A stretch of 64,000 bases of DNA from NCBI RefSeq assembly GCF_036173125.1, contig NZ_CP108054.1, positions 4,960,001-5,024,000 on the forward strand, in the 5' to 3' direction. Position 1 is the stretch's first letter. The number at the start of each line of letters is the position of its first letter. Under the pieces are notes generated by a model. That model saw only the letters and a list, made by a program, of their open reading frames with translations. It did no database searches and had not been told where the DNA came from. Both the position numbers and the translations under genes were made by a program. This DNA is from Streptomyces sp. NBC_00286 (GTDB lineage Bacteria > Actinomycetota > Actinomycetes > Streptomycetales > Streptomycetaceae). Shown in pieces: positions 15,969-24,863 of this stretch.

Positions 15969-17201
15969 TCAAGCCCCCGGCCCCCGCCCCGCCGGCTCCG
16001 GCGCCCCCTCCGCCTCGGGCGGCGTCGCGGCCCGCTGACGACGGACGACCGCCGTCAGGCGCGTACCCACCGGCTCCGTGAAGCGAGCCGTCAGCGGCCC
16101 GATCACCACCAGGATCAGCACATACGCCGTGGCCAGCGGCCCGAGCGACGGTTCGATGCCCGCCGTGACCGCGAGCCCGGCGATCACGATCGAGAACTCG
16201 CCGCGCGCCACCAGCGTGCCGCCCGCCCGCCAGCGCCCCTTCGTCGAGATCCCGGCCCGCCCGGCGGCCCAGTAACCCGTGGCGATCTTCGTGACGGCGG
16301 TGACCACGGCCAGCGCGAGCGCGGGCAGCAGCACCGGCGGAATGCTGGCCGGGTCGGTGTGCAGGCCGAAGAAGACGAAGAACACGGCGGCGAACAGATC
16401 CCGGAGCGGGGAGAGCAGATTGTGCGCGCCCTCCGCCACCTCCCCGGACAGCGCGATGCCGACCAGGAACGCGCCCACCGCCGCCGACACCTGGAGCTGC
16501 TGGGCGAGCCCGGCGACCAACAGGGTCAGACCGAGGACGACCAGGAGCAGCTTCTCGGGGTCGTCGCTGGAGACGAAACGGGAGATGAGGCGCCCGTACC
16601 GCACAGCGACGACGAGTACGAGCGCCGCCGCGCCGAGCGCGATGGCCAGCGTGAGGCTGCCCGAGGCGAGGCCCGCGCCGGCCACCAGGGCGGTGACGAT
16701 CGGCAGATAGACGGCCATCGCCAGGTCTTCGAGGACCAGGATGCTGAGGATCACGGGAGTCTCACGGTTGCCGAGCCGCCCCAGGTCGCCGAGGACCTTG
16801 GCGATGACTCCGGAGGACGAGATCCAGGTGACTCCGGCGAGGACCACGGCGGCCACCGGACCCCAGCCGAGCAGCAGCGCCATGGCCGCGCCGGGCAGGG
16901 CGTTCAGGGCGGCGTCGACCAGGCCCGCCGGGTACTGGGTCTTGAGGTTGGTGACCAGATCGCTCGCCGTGTACTCGAGCCCCAGCATGAGCAGCAGTAG
17001 TACGACCCCGATCTCGGCGCCGATCGCCACGAACTCCTCGCTGGTGCCCAGCGGCAGCAACCCGCCTTCCCCGAAGGCCAGTCCGGCGAGCAGATACAGC
17101 GGGATGGGCGAGAACGAAAAACGGCCGGCGATACGGCCCAGCAGCCCCAGGCCGAGGATGATGGCGCCGAACTCGATCAGAAAGACCGCGGAACCGTGCA
17201 C
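15969..17201 (-). CDS. CPA2 cation:proton antiporter, KhtU-like
   Basis: This 410-residue protein has about 12 membrane helices and the CPA2 signature regions (ILGLGLLGRIAGRF, ITALGxx-like GVTWISSSGVIAKVLGDLG near 130, EDLAMAVYLPI near 160). It lacks a C-terminal RCK domain. The regulatory part is instead the separate protein encoded 7 bases upstream (17209-17694). This two-gene arrangement is that of KhtTU, a K+/H+ antiporter that exports K+. The start is GTG at 17201. Function by analogy: potassium efflux and pH or electrophile stress. Confidence 0.88.
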   Translation of the reverse strand: MHGSAVFLIEFGAIILGLGLLGRIAGRFSFSPIPLYLLAGLAFGEGGLLPLGTSEEFVAIGAEIGVVLLLLMLGLEYTASDLVTNLKTQYPAGLVDAALNALPGAAMALLLGWGPVAAVVLAGVTWISSSGVIAKVLGDLGRLGNRETPVILSILVLEDLAMAVYLPIVTALVAGAGLASGSLTLAIALGAAALVLVVAVRYGRLISRFVSSDDPEKLLLVVLGLTLLVAGLAQQLQVSAAVGAFLVGIALSGEVAEGAHNLLSPLRDLFAAVFFVFFGLHTDPASIPPVLLPALALAVVTAVTKIATGYWAAGRAGISTKGRWRAGGTLVARGEFSIVIAGLAVTAGIEPSLGPLATAYVLILVVIGPLTARFTEPVGTRLTAVVRRQRAATPPEAEGAPEPAGRGPGA

Positions 17202-17208
17202 GTCCGGA

Positions 17209-17694
17209 TCACTCCCGTCCGAGTATCGTCGCCGCCGTTTCCACGCCCTCGCGGGTGCCGATCACGATGAGGGTGTCCCCGCCGGCCAGCCGGAAATCCG
17301 GCGGGGGCGAGGGGATCGCCTCCGCCCGGCGCAGCACGGCGACGATCGACGCGCCGGTCTCGGTACGCATCTTGGTCTCGCCGAGCAGCCGTCCGTTCCA
17401 GTACGAGGTGCCGGCCAGTTCGAGGCGTTCGGCCACCAGGCCCAGTTCGGTGGTGGACAGCAGATTCGGGCTGTGGTGCGTGGGCAGCAGGGCGTCGACG
17501 AGGGCCGCCGCCTCCTTCGGCGTCAGATGCACGGACAGGGAGCAGGCGTCCGGGTCATCCGTGCGGTACGCGCTGAACGTCCGGTCACCGTCCCGGTGCG
17601 CGACCACCGAGAGGCGGCGCCGCTCACGTGTCGTCATGTCGTAGCGCACCCCGATCCCCGGCAACGGCGTACTGCTCAGGCGTGGTGTGCCCAT
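17209..17694 (-). CDS. TrkA-C/RCK_C regulatory subunit, KhtT-like
   Basis: At 161 residues this is close to Bacillus KhtT in length. The N-terminal half (PLPGIGVRYDMTTRERRRLSV) is the KhtT-type region. The C-terminal 75 residues are a TrkA-C domain (VAERLELAGTSYWNGRLLGE ... GASIVAVLRRAEAIPSPPPD ... GGDTLIVIGTREGVE) that binds small ligands and gates the antiporter. It is first in a two-gene operon with the transporter. Confidence 0.9.
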   Translation of the reverse strand: MGTPRLSSTPLPGIGVRYDMTTRERRRLSVVAHRDGDRTFSAYRTDDPDACSLSVHLTPKEAAALVDALLPTHHSPNLLSTTELGLVAERLELAGTSYWNGRLLGETKMRTETGASIVAVLRRAEAIPSPPPDFRLAGGDTLIVIGTREGVETAATILGRE

Positions 17695-17776
17695 GGCTGA
17701 TCCCCTGTCCGATCCGTACGTACGTGTCCACGGGGCATACTCAGCCCCACATGCGCACCGTACGCAACCCGCATGA

Positions 17777-17806
17777 AGGCCGGCGCCCCTGGGCGGACGC
17801 CGGCCT
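17777..17806 (-). terminator. Hairpin after flotillin gene
   Basis: AGGCCGGCG and CGCCGGCCT form a perfect 9-bp stem around a 12-base loop, 30 bases beyond the flotillin stop. Nearby, a 15-bp direct repeat GGTCAGCCGGTCACT occurs twice (from 17811 and overlapping the stop codon). Confidence 0.65.
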
Positions 17807-17835
17807 CCACGGTCAGCCGGTCACTCGGTCCTCGG

Positions 17836-19254
17836 TCAGCCGGTCACTTCGATCTTCCCGTTGGCCGCCTCCGCGGGTACGGCCGTCTTGCCCGCCGTGA
17901 TCCCCTTCAGCAGCTCGGCCAGGTCAACTCCCGTGGTGGAGCTGAGGAGTTCCATGCCCTGCGCGACGTTGTCGGCGACGGTACGGGACAGTTGGCTGGC
18001 GCCGTCCGTAGAGATCACCGTCATCTTGTCCACTGCGCTGAGCGGCTCGGACGCCTTGGCGACGACCTGCGGCAGCACCTCGACGAGCATCTGGAGCACG
18101 GCCGCGTCGCCGTACTGCGCGAACGCGTCCGCCTTCTTCCGCATGGCCTCAGCCTCGGCGGCACCCTTCGCACCGATCGCGGCGGCCTCGGACTCGCCCT
18201 CGATGCGCACCGCGTCGGCGAGAGCGGCGCGGTGCGCCTTCTCACCCTCACCGGTCAGCCGGGACCGCTGCGCATCCGCCTCGGCCTGCTTGACCAGGGC
18301 GATACGGCGGGCTTCGGCCTCCTGCTCGGCCTGGTAGCGGGCGGCGTCGGCGGGCTTGCGGACCTTGGTGTCCAATTCACGGTCGGTCAGCGCGGCCTGC
18401 CGCTCGGCGACCTTCTCCTGCTCGCTCAGGACCTCCTGGCTGCGCGCGGCCTCGGCCAGCGGACCCGCGGCAGCGGCACGTGCGGCGGCCTCGTCGGTCT
18501 CCGCCTTGATCTCGGCCTGCTTGAGCGCGAACGTCCGCTGGGCGATCGCGATCTCCTCCTCCGCCTTCAGCCGCGCCTGCTCGGCGGCCCGCCGGGCCAC
18601 CGCCTCCGCGATGTCGGCCTCCTGCTTGGCCCGCGCGGCCTCCGGGCGGCCCAGGTCCTCCAGGTAGGAGCCCTCGGTGGTGATGTCCTGGATCTGGAAG
18701 GCGTCGAGCACCAGGCCCTGCCCGGACAGGCTGGCCTCGGCCTCCTCCGCGACCTGCCCCGCGAACGCGGCCCGGTCCCGGATGATGTCCTCCACCGACA
18801 TCCGGCCCACGATGGACCTGAGCGCGCCGGACAGCACCTCCTGGGTGAAGCCGACGATCCCGCCCTGCTGCATCAGGAACCGCTGCGCCGCCGCCCGGAT
18901 CGAGTCCTCGGAACCGCCGACCTTGACGATGGCCACGCCTTCGAGGTTGGCCTTGACGCCGCGCAGCGTGACCGCGCCGCGGACCGCGATCGGGATGTGC
19001 CGCGAGGACAGATCGAGGGTGAACTTCTGCTGCACGAACGGCACGACGAACACGCCGCCGCCGACCACGACCTTCTGCCCGCTGTTGTCGGTGAACACCC
19101 GCCCGGTCGACGGATCGGTGGCCTTCTTGCCACGCCGCCCGGTGACGATGAACGCCTCGCTCGGCCCGGCCACCTTGTACCGGGTGACGACGACGAGCGC
19201 GAGCAACACGAGGAGTACGACGACTCCGACGACGGCGATGAGGACTGGACTCAT
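17836..19254 (-). CDS. Flotillin/SPFH-domain membrane scaffold protein
   Basis: This 472-residue protein has one N-terminal membrane segment (VLIAVVGVVVLLVLLALVVV). An SPFH/band-7 domain covers about 30-200 (VPFVQQKFTLDLSSRHIPI, SVEDIIRDRAAFAGQVAEEA). A long Ala/Glu coiled coil covers about 200-390 (QEADIAEAVARRAAEQARLK and on). The tail ends GVDLAELLKGITAG. Flotillins oligomerise and organise membrane microdomains. It is transcribed after an NfeD-like membrane gene, its usual partner. Confidence 0.93.
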   Translation of the reverse strand: MSPVLIAVVGVVVLLVLLALVVVTRYKVAGPSEAFIVTGRRGKKATDPSTGRVFTDNSGQKVVVGGGVFVVPFVQQKFTLDLSSRHIPIAVRGAVTLRGVKANLEGVAIVKVGGSEDSIRAAAQRFLMQQGGIVGFTQEVLSGALRSIVGRMSVEDIIRDRAAFAGQVAEEAEASLSGQGLVLDAFQIQDITTEGSYLEDLGRPEAARAKQEADIAEAVARRAAEQARLKAEEEIAIAQRTFALKQAEIKAETDEAAARAAAAGPLAEAARSQEVLSEQEKVAERQAALTDRELDTKVRKPADAARYQAEQEAEARRIALVKQAEADAQRSRLTGEGEKAHRAALADAVRIEGESEAAAIGAKGAAEAEAMRKKADAFAQYGDAAVLQMLVEVLPQVVAKASEPLSAVDKMTVISTDGASQLSRTVADNVAQGMELLSSTTGVDLAELLKGITAGKTAVPAEAANGKIEVTG

Positions 19255-19357
19255 GGTGACTTCCCCCTTGCCGTCTCAGGGGACGGCAGATCGGTACGTA
19301 CGAATGATGTGCGGGGTGTGCTGTACGGGCGGTGCCGTACGAGGTCTGAGGTGTGGG

Positions 19358-19873
19358 TCACCGTTCGACCTGGCGGACCGTCACCGACGTCGTCGACAAG
19401 GTGCCCTCGACCCAGATCTCGGCGCCCCGCGGGATCGCAGCGGCGCTCTTGGCCGCGTACTTCACCGGCTGGCCCGCGAGATACAGCAGCACCTCGCCAT
19501 AGCCGTCGGCCGGGATCGCGGTGACCACGGAGCCGGAGGAGCCCACCAGGTCCTCGCTACGCGGCGTGACGGCGGGTTCGTCCCGCATCAGGGCCCGGCT
19601 GAGCCTCCAGGTCAGCCAGCCCGCCCCGGCACCCGCGCCGACGCCGACGGCGGTAGCAGGTCCGGCTCCGAGGCCCGTCGTGCCGAGCACGATCGCCCCG
19701 CCGAAGCCGAGCATCGAGATGAACCCGGCAATAACCGGCAGCGACAGCAGCCCGTCGAACAGCCCGTCCAGGACCCCGGCCCCGCCGAACAGCCCTTCCA
19801 GCACCCCGTCGAAGACGAGCGCCAGGACGAGCAGGACGATCCCCGCGATGCCGAGACCGAGAAAGAAGGTCAT
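19358..19873 (-). CDS. NfeD-like membrane protein, flotillin partner
   Basis: This is a 171-residue protein. Hydrophobic N-terminal segments cover about 1-90 (FFLGLGIAGIVLLVLALVF, LLSLPVIAGFISMLGFGG, LGAGPATAVGVGAGAGAG). A C-terminal beta-rich domain follows (DLVGSSGSVVTAIPADGYGE ... AAIPRGAEIWVEG ... TVRQVER), which fits the OB fold of NfeD/YuaF proteins. These proteins sit in the membrane next to flotillin. It is first in a two-gene operon with the flotillin gene, which follows after about 100 bases. Confidence 0.85.
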   Translation of the reverse strand: MTFFLGLGIAGIVLLVLALVFDGVLEGLFGGAGVLDGLFDGLLSLPVIAGFISMLGFGGAIVLGTTGLGAGPATAVGVGAGAGAGWLTWRLSRALMRDEPAVTPRSEDLVGSSGSVVTAIPADGYGEVLLYLAGQPVKYAAKSAAAIPRGAEIWVEGTLSTTSVTVRQVER

Positions 19874-20296
19874 GCGGTACGCCTCCCCGTGTCCCCCGTG
19901 TATGCCGATTCACCTCGGCGTGCAGGGATCCTCTCACGCGGGTGACCCCCCACACATTGCCGTACTCCGGCAGTCTTTACACCGCCTTGATGCCGGTTCC
20001 GGGCCATGCGCCGGGGCGCGACCGCGGGCCACGATGGCCGGGCAGGAAAAGGAGAGCACGGGGGAGCTACGGGGGACGGATACGGGCCCCGGTGCCGGAG
20101 CGTCGAGGGGGAAGACACCGGCACCGGGGCCCAGTCATGTGCGCTGTCCGGTGCGCCGTCCCGTGCCTGTCCCGTGCCTGTCCCGTGCCTGTCTCGGCAG
20201 TGAACCACTCCCTGGCGGTCCGCCCCAGCCGTTTATGCGTTAGAAAGGCGTCAAGAGCTGATGACGTATGGGCTGATGACGTATCAAGGGGCGCTG
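19874..20296. other. Intergenic region with short direct repeats
   Basis: About 420 bases separate the NfeD-like and PucR-like genes, which are divergent. No gene is supported. It holds three copies of a 10-bp unit (GTGCCTGTCC, 20163-20193). Just before the PucR start is a 15-bp duplication of ATGACGTATGGGCTG type at 20261 and 20276, which creates two alternative ATG codons. Confidence 0.6.
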
Positions 20297-21358
20297 ATGG
20301 CGGGGCGGGACGTACCCGAGGAGTATCTGGACGGTTTCGCCGTCATCCTCGCGGACGCCTCGGCGACCGGCCGCCGGCTGACCCGCGACGAACTCGACTC
20401 CCGCCGGGCGCTGGGCGAACGTGCCGCCGAGGCCGGCTACGGGCTCCGTGCCCTCGTCGGCGCGCATCTGGCCGCCGCCCGCGTGCACGGGACGGCCGCG
20501 GGCCTCACCTCCGCGGACAGTGTGCTCGCCGCCGTCGAGCAGACCGTCGACGCCTTCGCGGAGGGGTACGAGCGGGCCCAGCGCCAGGCCGTACGCCAAG
20601 AGGAGGCGGTGCGCCGGGAGTTCATCGACGATCTGCTGTACGGACGCAGCGACCTGGGCCGGCTCGCCGAACGCGCCGAACGCTTCGGGCTGCGCCTGTC
20701 TCACGCGCACGCCGTCGCCGTGGCGCAAGGCAAGGCAGGGTACGACGAGGGCGACGCCGTCTCCCGCGAGGTGGAGCGCGCGCTGATCGGCCGGTTCGGC
20801 GACCGCAGCATCCTGGTCACCACCAAGGACGGCCGCCTCGTCTGCATCGCCCCCGGCGACCAGGACGAGGTCGTCACCTTCTTCGCCAAGCAGGCGTACG
20901 CGGCGACCGACGGCGGCCAGGTCGCCATCGGCCGCCCGCAGCCCGGCCCCGGCGGGGTCGTCCAGTCGTACGAGGAGGCCCTGAACGCCCTCGACCTCGC
21001 CGAACGCCTCGAGCTCGACGCCCCCGTACTCCGCGCCGCCGACCTCCTCGTCTACCCCGTCCTCACCCGCGACCGCCAGGCCATGGCGGACCTGGTGCGC
21101 AGCGCCCTCGGCCCGCTCCGGCAGGCCCGTGGCGGAGCCCGGCCCCTCCTCGACACCCTCACCGAGTACTTCGCCGCGGGCTGCGTAGCCGCGGAGGCGG
21201 CCCGCCGGCTGTCACTGAGCGTGCGGGCCCTCACGTACCGCCTGGACCGGATCCACCGCCTGACCGGCGCGAATCCGGCGGACCCGGTACACCGGTACAC
21301 GCTGCAGACGGCGGTGATCGGGGCACGGCTGCTGGACTGGCCGGAGAAGGACTTCTGA
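20297..21358 (+). CDS. PucR/CdaR-type transcriptional regulator
   Basis: This has 353 residues from the ATG at 20297, preceded by AAGGGG; two upstream ATGs at 20261 and 20276 come from a duplicated 15-mer. The central part (about 120-260) resembles the GGDEF-derived domain of this family (AVAVAQGKAGYDE, VQSYEEALNALDLAERL). The C-terminal PucR HTH is clear: LLDTLTEYFAAGCVAAEAAR, then LSLSVRALTYRLDRIHRLTG. Members sense small metabolites and often activate neighbouring catabolic genes. The adjacent flotillin operon is divergent, but a link is unproven. Confidence 0.88.
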   Translation: MAGRDVPEEYLDGFAVILADASATGRRLTRDELDSRRALGERAAEAGYGLRALVGAHLAAARVHGTAAGLTSADSVLAAVEQTVDAFAEGYERAQRQAVRQEEAVRREFIDDLLYGRSDLGRLAERAERFGLRLSHAHAVAVAQGKAGYDEGDAVSREVERALIGRFGDRSILVTTKDGRLVCIAPGDQDEVVTFFAKQAYAATDGGQVAIGRPQPGPGGVVQSYEEALNALDLAERLELDAPVLRAADLLVYPVLTRDRQAMADLVRSALGPLRQARGGARPLLDTLTEYFAAGCVAAEAARRLSLSVRALTYRLDRIHRLTGANPADPVHRYTLQTAVIGARLLDWPEKDF

Positions 21359-21388
21359 GCTGAGCGCTCCGCTGGAAGCACAGTGAAC

Positions 21389-21515
21389 CCGCGGGCCGTT
21401 GGGGGCGGGTCGCTCCCCCACTCTCGGCCCCGCCCGAGCAGGGGCCCCATCGCGGCGGAGCCGCGTTTGTCATGGCCCCGCGCCCCTTGTGGGGGGGCGC
21501 GATGCCGCACCGGAC
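21389..21515 (-). repeat. Intergenic hairpin repeat, copy B (single-arm insert form)
   Basis: A minus-strand copy: TCGCTCCCCCACTCTCGG, then GAGCAGGGGCCCC, GCGGCGGAGCCGC and GCCCCGCGCCCCTTG. One arm unit is present on each side. It lies between the PucR gene and the next response regulator. Confidence 0.8.
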
Positions 21516-21608
21516 TTCACCAAGGCTGCTCAGAGGTCTGAGCTGGAGTTCGGGGCACAGCTCGAGGGGAGTCACCGCCCCTCATCCCCATGCGGCAGGA
21601 TTCGGGCC

Positions 21609-22319
21609 ATGACCGAGCGAGCCACGACCGAGCGCGACCGCCCCATCCGCGTTCTGATCGCCGACGATCAGGACATGGTGCGTACCGGGTTCCGTTTCTT
21701 CCTGGACGCGCAGCCTGACATCACTGTGGTCGCCGAGGCGGCGGACGGGGAGCAGGCCGTCGCGCTGGCGCGTGAGGCGCGGCCGGACGTGTGCCTGCTG
21801 GACATCCGTATGCCGAAGATGGACGGGCTGGAGGCGACGCGGTTGCTGGCGGGTCCGGAGGTTCCGGACCCGATGCGGGTCGTCGTGGTGACGACCTTCG
21901 ACCTCGACGAGTACGTCTATGGCGCCCTGCGCGGAGGAGCCTGCGGCTTCCTCCTGAAGGACTCCGGCCCCACGCTCCTCGCGGAAGCGGTCCGTGCCGC
22001 CGCGGCCGGCGACTCCCTGGTGTCCCCCTCCATCACGGTCCGCCTCCTCAAACACGTAACGGCCCCCACGGCGACCCCCACACCGGCCGCGCCACCTCCG
22101 GCCCAGCCCCAAGAACCGCTCACGGACCGCGAGTTGGACGTAGTACGCCTGGTCGCGCTGGGCCGCACGAACGCCGAGATCGCCGCGGACCTGTACGTGT
22201 CCCTGTCCACGGTCAAGACCCACTTGGCCAGCGTTCAAATCAAACTGGCGGCGAGGAATCGCGTGGAGATCGCGGCGTGGGCGTGGCAGACGGGCAACGC
22301 GCATGCCTCCGGCGGTTGA
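21609..22319 (+). CDS. Orphan NarL/LuxR-family response regulator
   Basis: The ATG at 21609 gives 236 residues. The receiver domain has the acidic pair D19/D20, phospho-acceptor D65 (VCLLDIRMPK) and Lys in CGFLLKDSG. A Pro/Ala/Thr linker (TAPTATPTPAAPPPAQPQ) precedes the LuxR HTH (LTDRELDVVRLVALGRTNAE ... SLSTVKTHLASV). No kinase gene is adjacent, since intergenic repeats flank it on both sides. It is therefore an orphan regulator, perhaps separated from its partner. Confidence 0.93.
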   Translation: MTERATTERDRPIRVLIADDQDMVRTGFRFFLDAQPDITVVAEAADGEQAVALAREARPDVCLLDIRMPKMDGLEATRLLAGPEVPDPMRVVVVTTFDLDEYVYGALRGGACGFLLKDSGPTLLAEAVRAAAAGDSLVSPSITVRLLKHVTAPTATPTPAAPPPAQPQEPLTDRELDVVRLVALGRTNAEIAADLYVSLSTVKTHLASVQIKLAARNRVEIAAWAWQTGNAHASGG

Positions 22320-22356
22320 GCGGTTGGGGCCGTGGGGTTTGGGGTGCGTGTTTCGA

Positions 22357-22440
22357 CTGCGGGTGCGTCGTGGCTGGTCGCGCCCACGCGGCGGAGCCGC
22401 ATATTGATACAGCCCCGCGCCCCTGAAGGGCGCTCCCGGA
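22357..22440 (-). repeat. Intergenic hairpin repeat, copy C (no insert)
   Basis: Minus-strand copy with GCGGGTGCGTCGTGG, CGCCCACGCGGCGGAGCCGC, TTGATACAG and the hairpin CCCCGCGCCCCTGAAGGGCG. Confidence 0.85.
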
Positions 22441-22539
22441 ACCGCCAGCCACAAGGCTCAGCAGCCACCGTGTTCGCCAGCCACCACGTGCCCGGCCCCC
22501 TGCTACCCGCAGCTTCCCGTCGGCGGGAGGGGACGTGGG

Positions 22540-22641
22540 CCGGTGCGTCCTATGCCCGTCGCTTAGCTTCGGTCTGGGCACAGCTTCGCCCTGTGGGAGC
22601 AAGGGGCCGTATGCCCTGTTGGCGACGGGCTGACGCACCGG
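22540..22641. repeat. Nested inverted-repeat element
   Basis: Outer arms CCGGTGCGTC (22540-22549) and GACGCACCGG (22632-22641) match perfectly. Inner arms GCCCGTCGC (22554-22562) and GCGACGGGC (22622-22630) also match. The 59-base centre contains a further small hairpin (CACAG ... CTGTG). It could fold into one long branched hairpin, and its nature is unknown. Confidence 0.6.
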
Positions 22642-22737
22642 ACCGCGGCCCCGCACCCACCAACCACCCAAGGGGCGCGGGGAACTGCGCGAGCAACCAC
22701 AACGCACCCGCACCCGCCCAACCGCCGGAGGCACCCC

Positions 22738-22837
22738 GCGGGGCGGTGTCAATTTGCGGCTCCGCCGCGATGGGGGTCCCCCCGCTCGAGCGGAGTCGAG
22801 AGTGGGGGAGCGACCAGCCACAACGGCGCCGCAGCCG
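22738..22837 (+). repeat. Intergenic hairpin repeat, copy D (single-arm insert form)
   Basis: Plus-strand copy: GTGTCAATTTGCGGCTCCGC, TCCCCCCGCTCGAGCGGA, GAGTGGGGGAGCGACC and a GCGCCGCAGCCG tail. It lacks a good 5' hairpin. Confidence 0.8.
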
Positions 22838-22953
22838 AAAACGAACCCAACCGCCCAACCGCGTCGGCGTAACTCTGGTGAATTCGCCCTAAATTTCAGT
22901 AAGTTGACCGCACTTCACCCGCACCACCCCACCCCGCCAAGGGAGCCGCACCC

Positions 22954-23898
22954 ATGCCCCAGCAGCCGAAGACCTTTCGTGCCATCGACATCGGTGACGG
23001 CACCGACGGGATCTGGGCCGCTCATACGCAGGCCCTGTGGCCGGCCGCCGACAAGTGGCTGACCGAGGAGAGCAAGACTCCAAAAGGGGCCGCCCGGGCG
23101 CGGGAGTTGTTCGAGGCTCATATGCCGGAACTGGTGCCGGTACTCGACCGGTTGGCGGCCCAACTCGACCGGCCCCGAGGCGAAACCTTCCTCACCCTCG
23201 CCGGTATACGGCCGTTCTACGCGGGCTGCAGCCAGATCGGCGTCGGCGGCACCCTGCTGCGCAACTACGACTTCGACCCGGCCGACTGCGAAGGCACCAT
23301 CGTCGCCTCGCACTTCCTCCGGCCCGTGATCGGTATGCAGGACGCCGGCTGGGGCCTGCTGGACGGTATGAACGACGCCGGCCTCGCCGTGTCGCTCACC
23401 TTCGGCGGACGCTTCGTGCACGGGCCCGGGTTCGCGATCCTCCTCGTGCTGCGGTACCTCCTCGAGACCTGCGAGACGGTCGACGAGGCCGTGGACAGGC
23501 TGCGTACGATCCCGATCGGCATCCCGCAGAACGTCACCCTCGTGGACGCCGACCGCGCCACGACCGTGTACGTCGGCCCCGACATCCCCCTCACCGAAGC
23601 CCCGGACGCCTGCGCCACCAACCACCAGCACCTGCCGGTCCCGGACGAGCAGGAACAGCAGAGCCGCACCCAGGAACGCCTGGCCACGGTCCGGGCGGCG
23701 GGCCTGGATCTCGCGGCACTGCTGAAGCCACCGCTGTACAACTCCGCGTACGAGTCGGGCTTGGGCACCCTGTACACCGCCCACTACCGCCCCACCGAGG
23801 GCCAGGTCACCTACCACTGGCCCACCGAAAGCTGGCACCAGTCCTTCGCGGACTTCACCCCGGGCACACGCACGGTGACCATGGGACGGTCGGAGTAA
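22954..23898 (+). CDS. C45-type acyltransferase/amidohydrolase (Ntn fold)
   Basis: This is a 314-residue protein of the AAT/choloylglycine-hydrolase-like Ntn group. The motif FYAGCSQIGVGGTLLRNYDF near residue 88-107 carries the likely nucleophile C92, which would become N-terminal after self-cleavage. Further family blocks are GLLDGMNDAGLAVSLTFGG (133-151) and LVDADRATTVYVGP. Later NHQHLP and YNSAYESGLGTLYTAHYRP complete the fold. Reactions in this family include amide hydrolysis and acyl transfer. The substrate is unknown, and there is no signal peptide. Confidence 0.82.
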   Translation: MPQQPKTFRAIDIGDGTDGIWAAHTQALWPAADKWLTEESKTPKGAARARELFEAHMPELVPVLDRLAAQLDRPRGETFLTLAGIRPFYAGCSQIGVGGTLLRNYDFDPADCEGTIVASHFLRPVIGMQDAGWGLLDGMNDAGLAVSLTFGGRFVHGPGFAILLVLRYLLETCETVDEAVDRLRTIPIGIPQNVTLVDADRATTVYVGPDIPLTEAPDACATNHQHLPVPDEQEQQSRTQERLATVRAAGLDLAALLKPPLYNSAYESGLGTLYTAHYRPTEGQVTYHWPTESWHQSFADFTPGTRTVTMGRSE

Positions 23899-23955
23899 GG
23901 ACTACCGACCGCGTCAGCCGTCACCGTCGGGTTCGGGCGACAGCCTCACCACGTC

Positions 23956-24849
23956 CTAGGCGGGGAACTTCACGCCGGTGAGGTTCTCGGAGACTGTCCA
24001 CAGGCGTTGCTGGACTGTGCGGTCGTAGGACTCCGGGCTGGACTCGACGAGCTTCGGGTGGCCTCGGGAGCCGCCCATGCCGTCGGGGCCGTAGTACTGG
24101 GCGCCGTGGACGGCGGGGTCGGTGGCGGCGCGCAGGGTCGGTAGTGCGCCCATCTCCGGCTTCTGGCTCATCAAGGGCGCGATCACGGGGCTGATCACCC
24201 GCATCGCGGCCGGGAGGTTGCGCATGAGATCGGTGTTGGCCAGACCCGGGTGTGCGGCCACCGAGATCGTGGTGCCGCGCGAGGCGAGGCGGTGTTGCAG
24301 CTCGTAGGTGAACATCAGGTTCGCCAGCTTCGACTGCCCGTAGGCCGCTACGCGGCTGTAGGACCGCTCCGACTGCAGGTCGTCGAAGTGGATGCCGGCC
24401 CGTACGCGGTGGGCGAGGCTGCTGACCGTCACCACGCGCGAGCCCGGCACGGGGAGCAGCAGGTCCAGCACCAGCCCGGTGAACGCGAAGTGGCCGAGAT
24501 GGTTGGTGCCGAACTGCAGCTCGAAGCCGTCACGCGTGGTCTGCTTCGGCGGGTACATCACACCGGCGTTGTTGATCAGCAGGTCGATCCCCGTGTGCGT
24601 TCCGTGCAGGTCGGCCGCGGCGGTGCGGATCGACTCCAGTGACGTCAGGTCCAGCTGCTGCACGGTGACGTCGCCGGACATGCGGGCGGCCGCCTGCCTG
24701 CCCTTCTCGACGTCCCGCACGGCCAGCACCACCGTCGCTCCGCGTTCCGCCAGGGCACGGGCGGTCTCGAAGCCAAGGCCGGTGTTGGCGCCGGTCACCA
24801 CCGCCACCCGCCCCTTCTGATCGGGGATGTCGCGCTCGGTCCACTTCAT
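23956..24849 (-). CDS. Short-chain dehydrogenase/reductase
   Basis: This 297-residue classical SDR has the cofactor motif VTGANTGLGFETARALAERG near residue 19, NNAGVMY near 92, the catalytic Ser in VVTVSSLAHRV near 138, and YGQSKLAN (Tyr-x-x-x-Lys) near 170. It resembles retinol-dehydrogenase/protochlorophyllide-reductase-like SDRs. It is divergent from the TetR gene at 24944 with three operator-like repeats between them, so that TetR very likely represses it. Substrate unknown. Confidence 0.93.
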   Translation of the reverse strand: MKWTERDIPDQKGRVAVVTGANTGLGFETARALAERGATVVLAVRDVEKGRQAAARMSGDVTVQQLDLTSLESIRTAAADLHGTHTGIDLLINNAGVMYPPKQTTRDGFELQFGTNHLGHFAFTGLVLDLLLPVPGSRVVTVSSLAHRVRAGIHFDDLQSERSYSRVAAYGQSKLANLMFTYELQHRLASRGTTISVAAHPGLANTDLMRNLPAAMRVISPVIAPLMSQKPEMGALPTLRAATDPAVHGAQYYGPDGMGGSRGHPKLVESSPESYDRTVQQRLWTVSENLTGVKFPA

Positions 24850-24863
24850 GACAGTCTCCTTAT

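Larger units (their letters stand above)
22320..22953. other. Repeat-rich intergenic region, about 630 bases
   Basis: No gene is supported. It contains a minus-strand long-type repeat (22357-22440), a nested inverted-repeat element (22540-22641), a plus-strand short-type repeat (22670-22712) and a plus-strand long-type repeat with one arm insert (22738-22837). The last 100 bases hold an AT-rich promoter-like stretch (AATTCGCCCTAAATTTCAG) for the hydrolase gene. Confidence 0.75.
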
